A DNA stretch of 64,000 nucleotides from a virus. The notes beneath the pieces are model-generated. The model did no database searches. It was given only the letters and a program-made list of their open reading frames with translations, and was not told where the DNA came from. Of this stretch, positions 1 through 8,514 are shown piece after piece (position 1 is the stretch's first letter; each line of letters begins with the position of its first letter). The translations under genes were made by a program, and so were the position numbers. Location: positions 1-64,000 of the IMG/VR virus record IMGVR_UViG_3300010334_000030. One strand, given 5' to 3'.

Positions 1-39
1 AGCCATTATTTGATTTTAAAAGTTCTATGAAAAAATTAA

Positions 40-375
40 CTAAAAGTTCTTCTTGGATGCTCCTTTTACAAAAAAGATAATAACAGATTCTATAATAACA
101 GAGACACCACTTTGTAAGAATGGAAACATTAAATAGCTAAACCAATGAGGGATTGGCTCTTGAAATACGTAGCTCGCATACCCGTTATATAACAGAGGCC
201 AAAATAATGCTGCACCTATCCAGACGCTAAGACACATAACACAAGAGAAAAGTTTTCCGAAGAAAGGGGAAGTAACAATCAGATAGTTTCTGAACTTATC
301 AAAAATAGATCCGTTGACTAAGATGCTGGTAACACACCAGCCAAAAAATAGAAATATTAGATTTATCTGTGTCAT
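40..375 (-). CDS. small membrane protein with CxxC motif
   Basis: A 111-residue, strongly hydrophobic protein with about three predicted membrane segments (residues 4-20, 38-65 and 82-104). A Cys45-x2-Cys48 pair sits at the start of the middle segment, followed by a conserved-looking LSVWIG stretch. I recall small phage and bacterial membrane proteins with a similar CxxCxxxW signature (DUF1360-like), but this link is tentative and no function is known. It is the last complete gene of the minus-strand block before the window edge and starts only 3 nt after dnaJ stops, so it is probably co-transcribed with dnaJ. A further start codon (ATG GCT) lies at the very edge, positions 6-1. Confidence 0.7.
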   Translation of the reverse strand: MTQINLIFLFFGWCVTSILVNGSIFDKFRNYLIVTSPFFGKLFSCVMCLSVWIGAALFWPLLYNGYASYVFQEPIPHWFSYLMFPFLQSGVSVIIESVIIFFVKGASKKNF

Positions 376-378
376 ATA

Positions 379-1398
379 TTAAAAAATTTCTAAAGCTTTC
401 TCTTGCTCTTTTGTTAATTCAGTTGGTATTTTCAAATTGATTTTTACCATAATGTCTCCCTGCCCAAATCCACTAAATTCAGGAATACCCTTTCCTTGCA
501 ATCTGAATATTTTACCTGGACTGGTTCCTGCTGGAACCTTTATTCTGAATGAAGACCCTTTCAAATTATCAAATTCAACTTCTGTTCCAAGGCAAGCCTC
601 TTTAAAGGTTATTTCCTTTTCGCAAATTAAATTCAGTCCATCTCTTTTATATGTAATATGAGCATACTCTTCAACACCAATAACAAGATCACCAGGGTTA
701 CATGGTGCTTTAGTCCAATCACCCTTTCCTGCCATTAAAAAAGATACACCTGAGACGGATCCCTTTGGTATATTTATATCAAGCTCCTCCATTTTTCTCT
801 CAGTCCCAGATCCCTGACAGGCTCCACAAACTTTTTTAGCTGTACTCCCCTGTCCTTGGCAAGGTCTACACGTTTCCTGAGTTACCATTTCTCCAAATGG
901 ATGCATGATCTTTTTGGCTATTCTGCCAGATCCTCCGCAATTCGTACAAGGTAGCATTTCCCCTTTTTCTGCTCCGCTTCCACTACATGGTGTACACGGT
1001 ACTCTCCTCCAGATCCTTATTTTCTTATTAGCCCCAGTCATCATCTCCTCTAAAGTGAGAGTGACCATTGTGTTGATATTCTTTCCCTTATTGATTTGCT
1101 TTCCCTGATTTCTAGCACCACCGAAAAGATCTTGGAATCCTCCAAACGGATCAAATCCACCGAATCCTCCACCAAAAGATCCACCGAACGGATTAGGGTT
1201 ATCGTATTTAGTTTTTTTATCCGGATCTGATAAAGTTTCATAAGCCTCAGATATCTCTTTAAACTTTGCTTCCGCAGAAGGATTGTTTGCGTTTTTGTCT
1301 GGGTGATACTCTTTAGCTAAATTTCTGTAAGCTTTCTTTATTTCTTCAGGGGAAGATCCTTTATTGACCCCTAGTATGGAATAGTAATCTTTCATCAT
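379..1398 (-). CDS. dnaJ: DnaJ-type co-chaperone (Hsp40)
   Basis: A 339-residue type I Hsp40. The J domain (about residues 3-67) contains the essential HPD at 32-34. A Gly/Phe-rich linker follows (71-95), then four CxxCxGxG zinc-binding repeats ([24 protein letters not shown] and CGACQGSG, residues 135-198) and the C-terminal substrate-binding domain. All elements of a full-length DnaJ are present, although it is somewhat shorter than the E. coli protein (376). DnaJ stimulates DnaK ATPase and delivers unfolded clients; a dnaK homologue is also in this window (25931-27805), so the phage carries its own pair. No GrpE was seen. The start is an ATG-ATG doublet and I chose the first. The gene lies 8 nt after the preceding gene. 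Confidence 0.95.
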   Translation of the reverse strand: MMKDYYSILGVNKGSSPEEIKKAYRNLAKEYHPDKNANNPSAEAKFKEISEAYETLSDPDKKTKYDNPNPFGGSFGGGFGGFDPFGGFQDLFGGARNQGKQINKGKNINTMVTLTLEEMMTGANKKIRIWRRVPCTPCSGSGAEKGEMLPCTNCGGSGRIAKKIMHPFGEMVTQETCRPCQGQGSTAKKVCGACQGSGTERKMEELDINIPKGSVSGVSFLMAGKGDWTKAPCNPGDLVIGVEEYAHITYKRDGLNLICEKEITFKEACLGTEVEFDNLKGSSFRIKVPAGTSPGKIFRLQGKGIPEFSGFGQGDIMVKINLKIPTELTKEQEKALEIF

Positions 1399-1406
1399 TT
1401 TAATTT

Positions 1407-1742
1407 TTATTCTTTTGTCCTAAAAAGATCTCTTACTCTAATCAGCCCAACAGAGGTTTCTGACATATCCCGGTTTGACCATTTCTCTTTAAACTCCTTG
1501 GAAATTTTTACCACTTCCTGACAAATTTCATATTTCTCTAATTCCTCCCAGTATGATAGGATTCTTTTAATGAATGCGTCTATTTGTTCCTCGGTAGAAA
1601 AAACATAAAGAAGTTCAGGAGACTGTGTTCTTAGGGATTCTAAGAATAGATCCTGAACTGCTCTTTCTATATGGGATTTGAGCAGATTAAACTGTGGATG
1701 TTCTTGACCTCCGTTAGGATGAAAAAAATTATGTCTGTTCAA
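1407..1742 (-). CDS. hypothetical protein upstream of dnaJ
   Basis: A 111-residue, mostly helical, charged protein. The N-terminus is His/Asn-rich ([11 protein letters not shown]) and the rest resembles an amphipathic helical bundle. No motif is recognised. It is 8 nt upstream of dnaJ in the same operon, so a role near the chaperone is conceivable, but nothing in the sequence resembles GrpE. Confidence 0.75.
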   Translation of the reverse strand: MNRHNFFHPNGGQEHPQFNLLKSHIERAVQDLFLESLRTQSPELLYVFSTEEQIDAFIKRILSYWEELEKYEICQEVVKISKEFKEKWSNRDMSETSVGLIRVRDLFRTKE

Positions 1743-1771
1743 TTTCGTTTAGTGATTTTTTTAATACTTAC

Positions 1772-2008
1772 TTAGATTGTTGACAGTGTTTCCAATATCA
1801 ATGCGTAGTATTCAGTGTCTCCAAGTTCTAAAAATCCTTTACCGTTATCTCTTAGAACCTCATCAACTCTATCCTTACCATAGGTCTCTTGTAAAAAGTC
1901 ATATCTAACTGCACCTTCTAGATCCCTGTCGATGCTATACTTAATGTCATTGTTGCTACCTTCTGTTAGTAGGGTTTCTTCGAATTGATTTAATGTGATG
2001 TCTTCCAT
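1772..2008 (-). CDS. small acidic protein, possible capsid-targeting N-terminus
   Basis: A 78-residue acidic protein of unknown function, starting 3 nt after the UV-endonuclease gene stops. The first 17 residues (MEDITLNQFEETLLTEG) resemble, more weakly than the other candidates here, a T4-type capsid-targeting sequence: a hydrophobic/Phe pattern ending in LTE|G, a consensus gp21 protease site, after residue 16. If cleaved, about 62 residues would remain, comparable in size to small T4 internal proteins. The call is inference from sequence pattern only. Confidence 0.7.
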   Translation of the reverse strand: MEDITLNQFEETLLTEGSNNDIKYSIDRDLEGAVRYDFLQETYGKDRVDEVLRDNGKGFLELGDTEYYALILETLSTI

Positions 2009-2011
2009 TTG

Positions 2012-2929
2012 TTATATTATTTTTTTAGAATTTATGTATCTTAAAAGTGCTAAATCTTTCTGCTTCACCTCAAATTCTATATCAAAAACCATGCCATAAG
2101 TTTCAGGGGTTTCCCAGATCCAATCTGAGTGTGCAACCTCCTTAACCGATTCATCTTCAAATATTTTTCGGGAGTCTGAGTAGTGTGTTATAGCAGGAAT
2201 CCCGTTTTTCCACGTAGATAAGCAAAGTTTTAAGGCTTGCTCCTCGGTTAAATCCGGATGTGGGTTGCATTTGTTGTGGAGATAATCGAAAGTTAAAGGA
2301 ATTCCTATTTTACTGTGAACTAGATCAAAAAGATCTTGGGCATTATACTGTGACTTTTTGTCATCCACTTCTAAAACAAGTCTAGATTTGGCACTATCTG
2401 AAAGAAGATGAAAATTATCGCAGAATCTTTGAGCAGCTTCCTCCTTGGTTGGCTTTGTTGTGTTGACGTGAATGTTGATTGGGTAGAAGTGGGTTCTATC
2501 CAAGCCCATTAAGTCCATTATTTCACCATGCTGTGATATTTCTTTGATAGCCTTTGTAACAACATCAGGACGATCTGAAGCTAAAACACCATAAGGTGAA
2601 GGGTGGAAAGTGATTCTTTGATCTGTTGATTTAGCTAAATCACCAGCCTCCTTTAGGATTGAGTGGATCTCTGCAAAATCTTTAAGATCTGGTATTTCAT
2701 ATTCAGAGCACCAAGGAAATATATCAGATGACATTCTATACATTCTGATTCCGTTATCTGAATTCCATTGAATTATTCTTTTGAGATCCTTGACATTAAG
2801 CAAGGCAAGATCTGAAACGTAATCGAGTCCTTTTTGATCAAAAGTTTTTCTGACCATTCCACGATTAGTTGACACTTTCTCTTTGGAGAGAGATAAATTT
2901 ATACAGCAGTAACCATATCTTCTATTCAT
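2012..2929 (-). CDS. uvdE: UV damage endonuclease, UvdE/UvsE family
   Basis: A 305-residue TIM-barrel endonuclease of the UVDE family, which nicks DNA immediately 5' of UV photoproducts and starts an excision pathway independent of UvrABC. Family hallmarks visible are the N-terminal GYCCINLSLS strand, IRMYRMSSDIFPW near residue 80, the ITFHPSPYGVL metal-site strand, INIHVN, the LVLEVDDKK segment and PLTFDYLHNKCNPH, supplying the His/Asp/Glu ligands of the metal centre. Length is typical. The ATG is 3 nt downstream of a strong promoter-like element (2933-2954), so the transcript may be nearly leaderless. The start is fixed by the family's conserved N-terminus. Confidence 0.93.
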   Translation of the reverse strand: MNRRYGYCCINLSLSKEKVSTNRGMVRKTFDQKGLDYVSDLALLNVKDLKRIIQWNSDNGIRMYRMSSDIFPWCSEYEIPDLKDFAEIHSILKEAGDLAKSTDQRITFHPSPYGVLASDRPDVVTKAIKEISQHGEIMDLMGLDRTHFYPINIHVNTTKPTKEEAAQRFCDNFHLLSDSAKSRLVLEVDDKKSQYNAQDLFDLVHSKIGIPLTFDYLHNKCNPHPDLTEEQALKLCLSTWKNGIPAITHYSDSRKIFEDESVKEVAHSDWIWETPETYGMVFDIEFEVKQKDLALLRYINSKKII

Positions 2930-2932
2930 AAT

Positions 2933-2954
2933 GTAAATATAAAAGAACCTCTCG
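2933..2954 (-). promoter_or_regulatory. putative promoter, CGAGA-N8-TAnnTTTAC class
   Basis: On the minus strand this reads CGAGA, 8 nt, then TATATTTAC, with a T6 tract a few bases further upstream. The TAnnTTT part matches the Bacteroidetes -7 element. The same arrangement occurs at three other intergenic positions in the window. It lies 3 nt from the UV-endonuclease start codon. Confidence 0.7.
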
Positions 2955-2965
2955 GGATTAAAAAA

Positions 2966-4756
2966 TTAAACCTCTCTATTAAGCCATTTCTTTCTTTCCT
3001 CTGATGATTTACCGAAGGCCATTTCCAAATGGTATTTAGTTTTCTTGTCCTCTATAACTGTTATGATTCTTTTATTCTTCATGACATGATCCCAATCATC
3101 CAGGGATAAAGATCCTAGTCCTTTTAGATACCTAACATTTGTCTTATCTGATTTACCTGCATTCTTTTTAAACTCTTCTAATGAGTAGTAATACTTTTTA
3201 GATTTGTCCCCGGTGGTAACAAGAGGTGTTTCTAAGAATTGAACCCTTCCCTGTTTAACAGTCCAAGGAAACCAAATATAGAAAAGATTAATCAGGAGCG
3301 ATGTAATATGTGCACCATCTGGATCCTGATCTGTTGATATAACAATTCTTTCGAATGGACAAATTAGATCTTGACCCTCTGGATCTAAATTTAGAATTTG
3401 CATAAGTTCTAAGATCTCTTTATTCTCTGCCAGGTCTGACAGAGTTCTAGCATTTTTTATTTTACCTTTCAGAGCATAAACACCGTCCTTCCTAGGATCT
3501 CTTTTTTGTAGGATAGATCCCATAGCACTTAGTCCTTCCACGATAAATAGATTTTCTGCCTTTGAAGAAGTTGGAGGAAAGTATTTGTTGGAGTGTCTAA
3601 TTCTAATTGACTTCTTATCCTTTCTTATTTTTTTAAGTTCTGACTCTTTCTTACGATCGTCTACGAGTTTCTTTATTTTTTTAAAGGTCTCACTTTTAAA
3701 GAACTTTTCCAGAATCGAATCGAAATTTTTTGCAATAGTTGGCTCAACCTCTTCCCTCTTTGAAACAAATTTAGTTTTGTTCTGATCTCCAAATCTGACC
3801 ATACCCGGAGGAAGATTTAGAATAATCAACGTGTCATAAAAATGGTGTCCCAAAGAATCTTCGAGCTTTGCGTTAATTCTATCTAGGATTATCTTTTGAT
3901 GAATTCCGGTACACAGTGCGCTATTAACAAAGGAGAACGAAGAAGAATCACCCTTCTTTTCCCATATCATAATTTCCCCAATTGGTGTGTCAGCAGACCA
4001 ATTTGGTTTTAACTCATCAACAATATATTCCGACTTGCTGTCCCAAACCATCTTCACCTTTAGGTTGCATGTTTTTTTCTCCGTCTCCAAAACTTTCTTT
4101 CTAAGGAGAAGGTAGGTTCTGATTGTTTTGTAATCCCATTGCATGTTATCAAAAACATCAGCTCGAGGAATAAAACTAACCGCAGTTCCTTTGGGTGTTG
4201 ATTTTAATCTTTTAGAAATCTGTGGTGTCGATGCTTTGAACCTATTCCAACATTGATAATAAACCTCAGTCTCATTAGCTGTTGAAATGTCAAATTTCTC
4301 AGAGAGAGCATTCACCAAGCTCACACCCATACCATTAGTACCAACAATAGATTCACTAATATTGTCATTATCGAAATTAGATCCTGCTCTAAGCATAGAT
4401 ACTGCAGTCTCGATATTACTTAATCCACTCTTCTTATTAATAGAAGATCCATTAGTAAATCCGTCACCGGTATCTGATATAGTTACAGTATTTGTCTTGG
4501 TGCTGATCTCAACTACAATTTCCTTCATCGCGGAAGACATTCTTTTAGCTTCGTCTACACAATTTGAAAACACCTCATCAAACAGCTTGTACATTCCAAC
4601 AGAATGTTCTTTCATAAATCCCTTTATCACACCATCCTCAACTATAGGAACCATCTCCTCAGTTTTCTTAACACTACCAACATAGATTGTTGGTCTTTTA
4701 ATAATGTGCTCAAAGTCCGTAAGTACCTCTATTGACTTATTAACCTTATTTGTCAT
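2966..4756 (-). CDS. DNA topoisomerase II ATPase/TOPRIM subunit (T4 gp39-like, GyrB-like)
   Basis: A 596-residue type II topoisomerase large subunit. The GHKL ATPase shows DEVFSNCVDEAKRM (about 60-73), the nucleotide-binding ISDTGDGF (93-100) and the GTNGMGVSLVNALS glycine loop. The transducer domain follows, then TOPRIM with FIVEGLSAMG (catalytic Glu407), ALKGKIKNARTL and STDQDPDGAHI. It is shorter than GyrB, like T4 gp39, which works with separate subunit(s) carrying the breakage-reunion domain; no such partner lies in this window. In gyrases the TOPRIM motif is EGDSA; here the Asp is Leu (codon at 3530-3532). It would relieve supercoiling or support replication-fork initiation. It is followed by its own upstream gap and precedes uvdE. 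Confidence 0.93.
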   Translation of the reverse strand: MTNKVNKSIEVLTDFEHIIKRPTIYVGSVKKTEEMVPIVEDGVIKGFMKEHSVGMYKLFDEVFSNCVDEAKRMSSAMKEIVVEISTKTNTVTISDTGDGFTNGSSINKKSGLSNIETAVSMLRAGSNFDNDNISESIVGTNGMGVSLVNALSEKFDISTANETEVYYQCWNRFKASTPQISKRLKSTPKGTAVSFIPRADVFDNMQWDYKTIRTYLLLRKKVLETEKKTCNLKVKMVWDSKSEYIVDELKPNWSADTPIGEIMIWEKKGDSSSFSFVNSALCTGIHQKIILDRINAKLEDSLGHHFYDTLIILNLPPGMVRFGDQNKTKFVSKREEVEPTIAKNFDSILEKFFKSETFKKIKKLVDDRKKESELKKIRKDKKSIRIRHSNKYFPPTSSKAENLFIVEGLSAMGSILQKRDPRKDGVYALKGKIKNARTLSDLAENKEILELMQILNLDPEGQDLICPFERIVISTDQDPDGAHITSLLINLFYIWFPWTVKQGRVQFLETPLVTTGDKSKKYYYSLEEFKKNAGKSDKTNVRYLKGLGSLSLDDWDHVMKNKRIITVIEDKKTKYHLEMAFGKSSEERKKWLNREV

Positions 4757-4802
4757 CGCTTCTTTTTTATTTTATATCTGAGACACCAAAAAAGATTCCA
4801 AT

Positions 4803-4827
4803 AAAAAATCCGGGGTTACCCGGATTT
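4803..4827 (-). terminator. rho-independent terminator
   Basis: A 9-bp stem (AAATCCGGG / CCCGGATTT) with a 4-nt loop at 4806-4827, followed on the minus strand by T6. It ends transcription of the 4831-6036 gene just past its stop codon. The stem-loop core is almost identical to the terminator behind dnaK. Confidence 0.85.
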
Positions 4828-4830
4828 ATA

Positions 4831-6036
4831 CTATTTCTTTTTGATCTTTTTGGTCTTTCTGTTATTCTTAACCTTCTCTTCTTCCGGATCCTTCGCTATA
4901 AATTTAGCAAGCTTCCAGGCTAGTCCAAACCAAAACTTAGCATTTTCGTAAGATCTTTTAATTCCTTTCCATTTCTCCTTTGTCCTTTCTATGATCCCTT
5001 TATCTAATGGTGTTTTTTGTTCCTGAATAGTGGAGAGATAAGAATCTAGGTCTTTTTTAATCTGATCTGCCCTTTTAACGATTTCTTTCTTGCCTATTTC
5101 ATATTTACTTTTGATCTCACTTAATCCTTTAATTCCTATTTTTTCTATTATAGAACTCTTTATTTCTCCAGTGTTTTTAGGGTCTGGTTTTTTTGCCCAT
5201 TTGAATATCCTATAAACACCATATAAAGGGAAAAGTGCAGACACACCGATTAAAAGCTTTAATTCCAATCCAGATTTAAGGTGATTCCAAAAAAGTGATG
5301 TTATGCACTCTTTTTTTAATTTAATAGATCCTGAATCCTTAACTGAGGTGGCAGTTAACTTTACGAAATTTTTAACGACGTCTATATCATTTTTAACCTT
5401 GGGTGTTTTCCATATGCTTATGCCTTTTGTTGTGATCCATTTCCCAATCTGTGCTACCGCATAAATTGTATTAGGCTCTACTGAAATAGTCGAAGAATTA
5501 GAAGACCCCGAGAATCCACTAATAATAGTTGCTGCTTGAAGCATCATTTTCGCTACCTCTTTCTGAACTACCCAAGCTCCGGATAACGTGTAAACCAAAG
5601 CCTTTCCGTCGGCAGCAGCTGCATGCTCTAAAAAGCTAAATCCACCATTAAGAAGTCCTTCTTTTTTTAGTGCTTCTATTTTTGTTTTTACCCCAGCCTT
5701 AGGAATTAGTACAACATATGGAAAATTTGCGCTGCCTTTTGGTTTTAAGGTAATAACCATTCCGGCTTGAAAGAGATCGTAGAAATTTGGGTTCTCGTAT
5801 ATTTTAGGTTTCGGTAAACCCTGTCCCTTTATAACATCCTCTTTTATCTTACCTGCTCCCAATAGATCAAACACATCGAAAACAGATTTTGGCCCTCCTG
5901 GGATTTTATAAGTGTTGGGATCAACTAATAGATCTTTAGGTTTAGCTACAATTGCCATCTTGCTTCCCTCCAATAGGAATTCTTCAGATTCATAAAGGGG
6001 ATCAAACTCAGAAAAGGATAATAGACGCGTTTCCAT
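4831..6036 (-). CDS. putative capsid-targeted internal protein, unknown function
   Basis: A 401-residue protein with no recognised enzymatic motif. The N-terminus (METRLLSFSEFDPLYES) fits a T4-like capsid-targeting sequence with a possible gp21-type cleavage LYE|S after residue 16 and another, LLE|G, after residue 23. The middle is Gly/Ala-rich with moderately hydrophobic stretches, including SGLELKLLIGVSALFPLYGV, which could be membrane-interacting. The C-terminal 120 residues are Lys-rich and helical, ending in a very basic KNNRKTKKIKKK tail that could bind DNA. A GATATATA box (6056-6063) sits 19 nt upstream and a terminator follows directly, so this is probably a single-gene late unit. Confidence 0.8.
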   Translation of the reverse strand: METRLLSFSEFDPLYESEEFLLEGSKMAIVAKPKDLLVDPNTYKIPGGPKSVFDVFDLLGAGKIKEDVIKGQGLPKPKIYENPNFYDLFQAGMVITLKPKGSANFPYVVLIPKAGVKTKIEALKKEGLLNGGFSFLEHAAAADGKALVYTLSGAWVVQKEVAKMMLQAATIISGFSGSSNSSTISVEPNTIYAVAQIGKWITTKGISIWKTPKVKNDIDVVKNFVKLTATSVKDSGSIKLKKECITSLFWNHLKSGLELKLLIGVSALFPLYGVYRIFKWAKKPDPKNTGEIKSSIIEKIGIKGLSEIKSKYEIGKKEIVKRADQIKKDLDSYLSTIQEQKTPLDKGIIERTKEKWKGIKRSYENAKFWFGLAWKLAKFIAKDPEEEKVKNNRKTKKIKKK

Positions 6037-6049
6037 TTAGTTTTTTAAT

Positions 6050-6424
6050 TTATTCTATATATCTTCTCTCCCTATTTGCGGTGTCTATTAGGCGGTTTAA
6101 ACAAGCTATAGTGGCATCATCATAATTCTTGAATGCACCATGGCTAAAATGCTCTATACGAAGGTCTGGGTACCTTATAACGTAGTCGTAAGTGTCACCG
6201 GCATAGAGCTTTACATATGAGATCATACCACAATTCTCTCTAAACCATCTAAAGGCTTGTTGGTAAATCGGTGCATTAATATTCGGAATATCTTTTGAGC
6301 CATAAACAAAATTATCACCTTTAAAGTAAAACTGACCTAGCACATAAGCAGCCATACAAGGTTCATCAAAGCCGAGTTCTTTAAGTTGTAAGGCTTGTTC
6401 GTAAGAAATGAATTCTTTTTCCAT
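6050..6424 (-). CDS. conserved phage hypothetical, FRWFRE family (copy 1)
   Basis: A 124-residue paralogue of the next gene upstream (6424-6840). The shared frame is M(E/Q)KEFI(S/P)YEQAL(Q/A)LKELGF at the N-terminus, QAFRWFRE in the middle and a C-terminal segment around ACL(N/K)(R/K)LI. I recall this family as recurrent in Bacteroidetes phages and prophages, without known function. Its start codon overlaps the stop of the upstream copy (TAATG), so the two are translationally coupled. Confidence 0.8.
   Translation of the reverse strand: MEKEFISYEQALQLKELGFDEPCMAAYVLGQFYFKGDNFVYGSKDIPNINAPIYQQAFRWFRENCGMISYVKLYAGDTYDYVIRYPDLRIEHFSHGAFKNYDDATIACLNRLIDTANRERRYIE
6056..6063 (-). promoter_or_regulatory. 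putative GATATATA late-type promoter box
   Basis: GATATATA on the minus strand followed by GAATAAATT, 19 nt before the ATG at 6036 and inside the last codons of the preceding gene. The site upstream of 55343 has a nearly identical flank (GATATATAGAATAAA). Confidence 0.5.
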
Positions 6425-6840
6425 TATTGATTTTTTAATATTTCAATAAGTTTCTTTAGACAAGCAAGCTCTGCTTCTTCATAGGTATAGTATAAATCAG
6501 AGTTGTAAACTATATTCTCCCAGCCTTCAAAAAACTGAGTTGACTCATATCTAGATATAGAGTAACAGAACTTTGGCTCCATCGTTTGGTCAGCATTTAT
6601 CGACGAAAATAACAAATAGTGTTCTCTAAACCACCTAAATGCTTGTGAGAATGTTGGTGCAATACATTCTCCTATTTTATCCATGTCTTGTGGGGTATAA
6701 AAAAAATCTTTGTCTTCATAACCAATAATGACATCTGATAACAATTCCACATTTATGTTATACCAGGCAAAACATTGTTCACCAAACCCAAGTTCTTTAA
6801 GAGCTAATGCTTGTTCGTAAGGGATAAATTCTTTTTGCAT
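6424..6840 (-). CDS. conserved phage hypothetical, FRWFRE family (copy 2)
   Basis: A 138-residue paralogue of 6050-6424, sharing the KEFIPYEQALALKELGF opening, the FSQAFRWFREHY core and the TYEEAELACLKKLIEIL tail. It is somewhat longer, with an insertion containing aromatic and acidic residues. The function is unknown. Tandem duplication in a run of small genes suggests an accessory, host-interaction role (inference). Confidence 0.8.
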   Translation of the reverse strand: MQKEFIPYEQALALKELGFGEQCFAWYNINVELLSDVIIGYEDKDFFYTPQDMDKIGECIAPTFSQAFRWFREHYLLFSSINADQTMEPKFCYSISRYESTQFFEGWENIVYNSDLYYTYEEAELACLKKLIEILKNQ

Positions 6841-6845
6841 GCTAA

Positions 6846-7682
6846 TTAGATTTTTCCGAATGATATTTCTTCGTCATTGATAATAAGATATTCCCCACTA
6901 GTGCCTAAGCAGTCTATAAACCAATATCTTCCACCAGTAGCCCCTCCCTTCTTATCAACTCTTTCAACCTGTGTGTGACCAACGATCTGGATAACATCTT
7001 TCCTCAGTGTGTCTCTGTTAGCCTTCATCAAAGATCTAGGCCTAATCCAAATAGGGGATTGCCGTATATCATCTCCGTAAGGATCGGTAATTCTAGTTTG
7101 GTCACAGTAAGCACCAAACGTAAAAGATTTTGGTTTATATCTATGAAGTTCGTTTAGGTCCGTAGCTAAAGTTTCGGTCTTCCATACATCCTTTCCAAAA
7201 GCACTATCCATAAAGTCACTGCTCACCCCTGCGTGTGTGAATAGGAACTGTCCCATCTGGTATGCCATTTGGAGGTGTTTTTTATTTTCACCTATTATGT
7301 AACTTATAGATGGAGCTAATAAGTGTTGGTATCCACTTGTTCCTGTATCGCCAACTTCAGGAAAATAGTGGTGATCGTGATTCCCTATTAAAAGAATGAC
7401 CTCACATATCCCGCTCTCTTTGAATTTAAGTATATCCTGAAAGTTATTAAGCTGATCATTTCCTGATATGTCAAACGAATCAAAATAATCTCCTATGAAT
7501 ATCATTCTATCGGGCTTCTCTAATTCATAGATCAATTTCCAAACTGATCTACCGTGAACATCTCCTATTACTACAGTTTTCATTTTTCTTTTATTTTCTA
7601 GCCAATTACTTAAAGATTCATCGGTTTCTTCAGATAAAGCTTTATCAATTTTTTCTTCTAATTTTTTTAAATCTATTGCCAC
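6846..7682 (-). CDS. calcineurin-like metallophosphoesterase (PPP type)
   Basis: A 278-residue protein with the full binuclear metallophosphatase signature: GDVHGR (about 39-44), GDYFDSF, GNHDHHY, FTHAGVSSDF and IVGHTQVER. These match bacteriophage lambda-type Ser/Thr phosphatases and their relatives, which hydrolyse phosphomonoesters or diadenosine polyphosphates; the substrate cannot be read from sequence. About 35 residues precede the catalytic domain. The start is GTG (7682-7680), and the sequence before it (AAAAAAGATTAACTGTG) is a variant of the junction repeat found before neighbouring genes. Confidence 0.88.
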   Translation of the reverse strand: MAIDLKKLEEKIDKALSEETDESLSNWLENKRKMKTVVIGDVHGRSVWKLIYELEKPDRMIFIGDYFDSFDISGNDQLNNFQDILKFKESGICEVILLIGNHDHHYFPEVGDTGTSGYQHLLAPSISYIIGENKKHLQMAYQMGQFLFTHAGVSSDFMDSAFGKDVWKTETLATDLNELHRYKPKSFTFGAYCDQTRITDPYGDDIRQSPIWIRPRSLMKANRDTLRKDVIQIVGHTQVERVDKKGGATGGRYWFIDCLGTSGEYLIINDEEISFGKI

Positions 7683-7684
7683 AG

Positions 7685-7900
7685 TTAATCTTTTTTAAAT
7701 GTTTCTTTATAGAATTGTTCTCCACAATTTTCTTCATCAACCATTGGAGATTGATTGATATATCCATTATACCAAGTATTAATTATCTCTTGCTTGTGCA
7801 TTTCTTTAGCTTGTTCAACTAATTCATCCATTATAAAAACATCCCCTTTAATTTCAAAGTTTTTATAAAGTTGAGTAACAAACCATTGTATTGATGTCAT
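7685..7900 (-). CDS. small conserved phage hypothetical, HKQEI family (copy 1)
   Basis: About 71 residues from the ATG at 7900. I prefer this start to the one seven codons upstream because it leaves a 7-nt A-rich spacer after the preceding stop codon and aligns with the MTSxxW start of paralogue 8515-8814. The core (AKEMHKQEIINTWYNG ... EQFYKETFKKD) is shared with that paralogue and, more weakly, with 8994-9320. Unknown function; a family I recall from many Bacteroidetes phage genomes. Confidence 0.78.
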   Translation of the reverse strand: MTSIQWFVTQLYKNFEIKGDVFIMDELVEQAKEMHKQEIINTWYNGYINQSPMVDEENCGEQFYKETFKKD

Positions 7901-7907
7901 AACTTTT

Positions 7908-8099
7908 TTATTTTTGATCAAACCAATACCAACCCAATAATATTCTCATAAATTGTCTATGGAACCAATTTGGTTTATATGTTAAATTGAATTGAATATA
8001 TCCAGTGGTTGATTTACCTATTCTATATCCTCCCACATATTCTGGAGGTGATACTAATGTATTTAGTTTGATTGTTTCTCCTTGTAAATTGTAATTCAT
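7908..8099 (-). CDS. small hypothetical protein
   Basis: A 63-residue protein rich in Tyr, Trp and Gly, with a basic C-terminal half (YKPNWFHRQFMRILLGWYWF) that could form an amphipathic or membrane-associated helix. No family is recognised. It sits in the small-gene array, directly downstream of a full copy of the junction repeat (ending in ATG at 8099). Confidence 0.65.
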   Translation of the reverse strand: MNYNLQGETIKLNTLVSPPEYVGGYRIGKSTTGYIQFNLTYKPNWFHRQFMRILLGWYWFDQK

Positions 8100-8101
8100 A
8101 A

Positions 8102-8512
8102 TTAATCTTTTTTAGGTTGTTTAAGTGATTGGATGATTTCTGTTTTTTCAGAAACAAGTAAATAACCATATTTATCTGCCATATTTATTGCATCCCTAAC
8201 TTGTTCCTCTGTATATAGAGTTTCTTGTTGGGGAAGTTCTACCATTTTGCTGATGTCAGAAATATGGCCAGATTTAATTAGTTTGGCATAAATTCCCATC
8301 AACACATTATCATCATCAGATAAAGTATTTTTATTAGAAACTATATTAACTATCTCAAACTCTACATCTTGTGTAAATTTAGAAGTGAAGCAAGTATCCA
8401 TTAGTTCTATAAAGTCAGGGTGTAAGGGAAGTGTTTCCCAATCATTCTTATTAATAGAATAGTTATAGTTTACCACCCATCCCTTTTCTGTTTTAGTTAA
8501 TATTCCTTTCAT
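8102..8512 (-). CDS. MKGxLxKTxxGW family protein (copy 1)
   Basis: A 136-residue member of a three-copy family in this window (with 9433-9990 and 13742-14290). Shared landmarks are an MKGxLxKTxxGWxVxY opening, LPLHPDF near residue 30 and a VEFEI strand at about 50-58. The C-terminal half contains LYTEEQVRDAINMADKYGY, a short helical motif also seen in copy 2. The family looks like a small beta-rich domain. I recall it from Bacteroidetes phages; the function is unknown. Confidence 0.8.
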   Translation of the reverse strand: MKGILTKTEKGWVVNYNYSINKNDWETLPLHPDFIELMDTCFTSKFTQDVEFEIVNIVSNKNTLSDDDNVLMGIYAKLIKSGHISDISKMVELPQQETLYTEEQVRDAINMADKYGYLLVSEKTEIIQSLKQPKKD

Positions 8513-8514
8513 AA

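Noticed and set aside
1-39. Start of another gene at the left edge (ATG GCT at positions 6-1)
   Set aside because: Only two codons are in the window; a start codon is plausible but nothing about the gene can be said.
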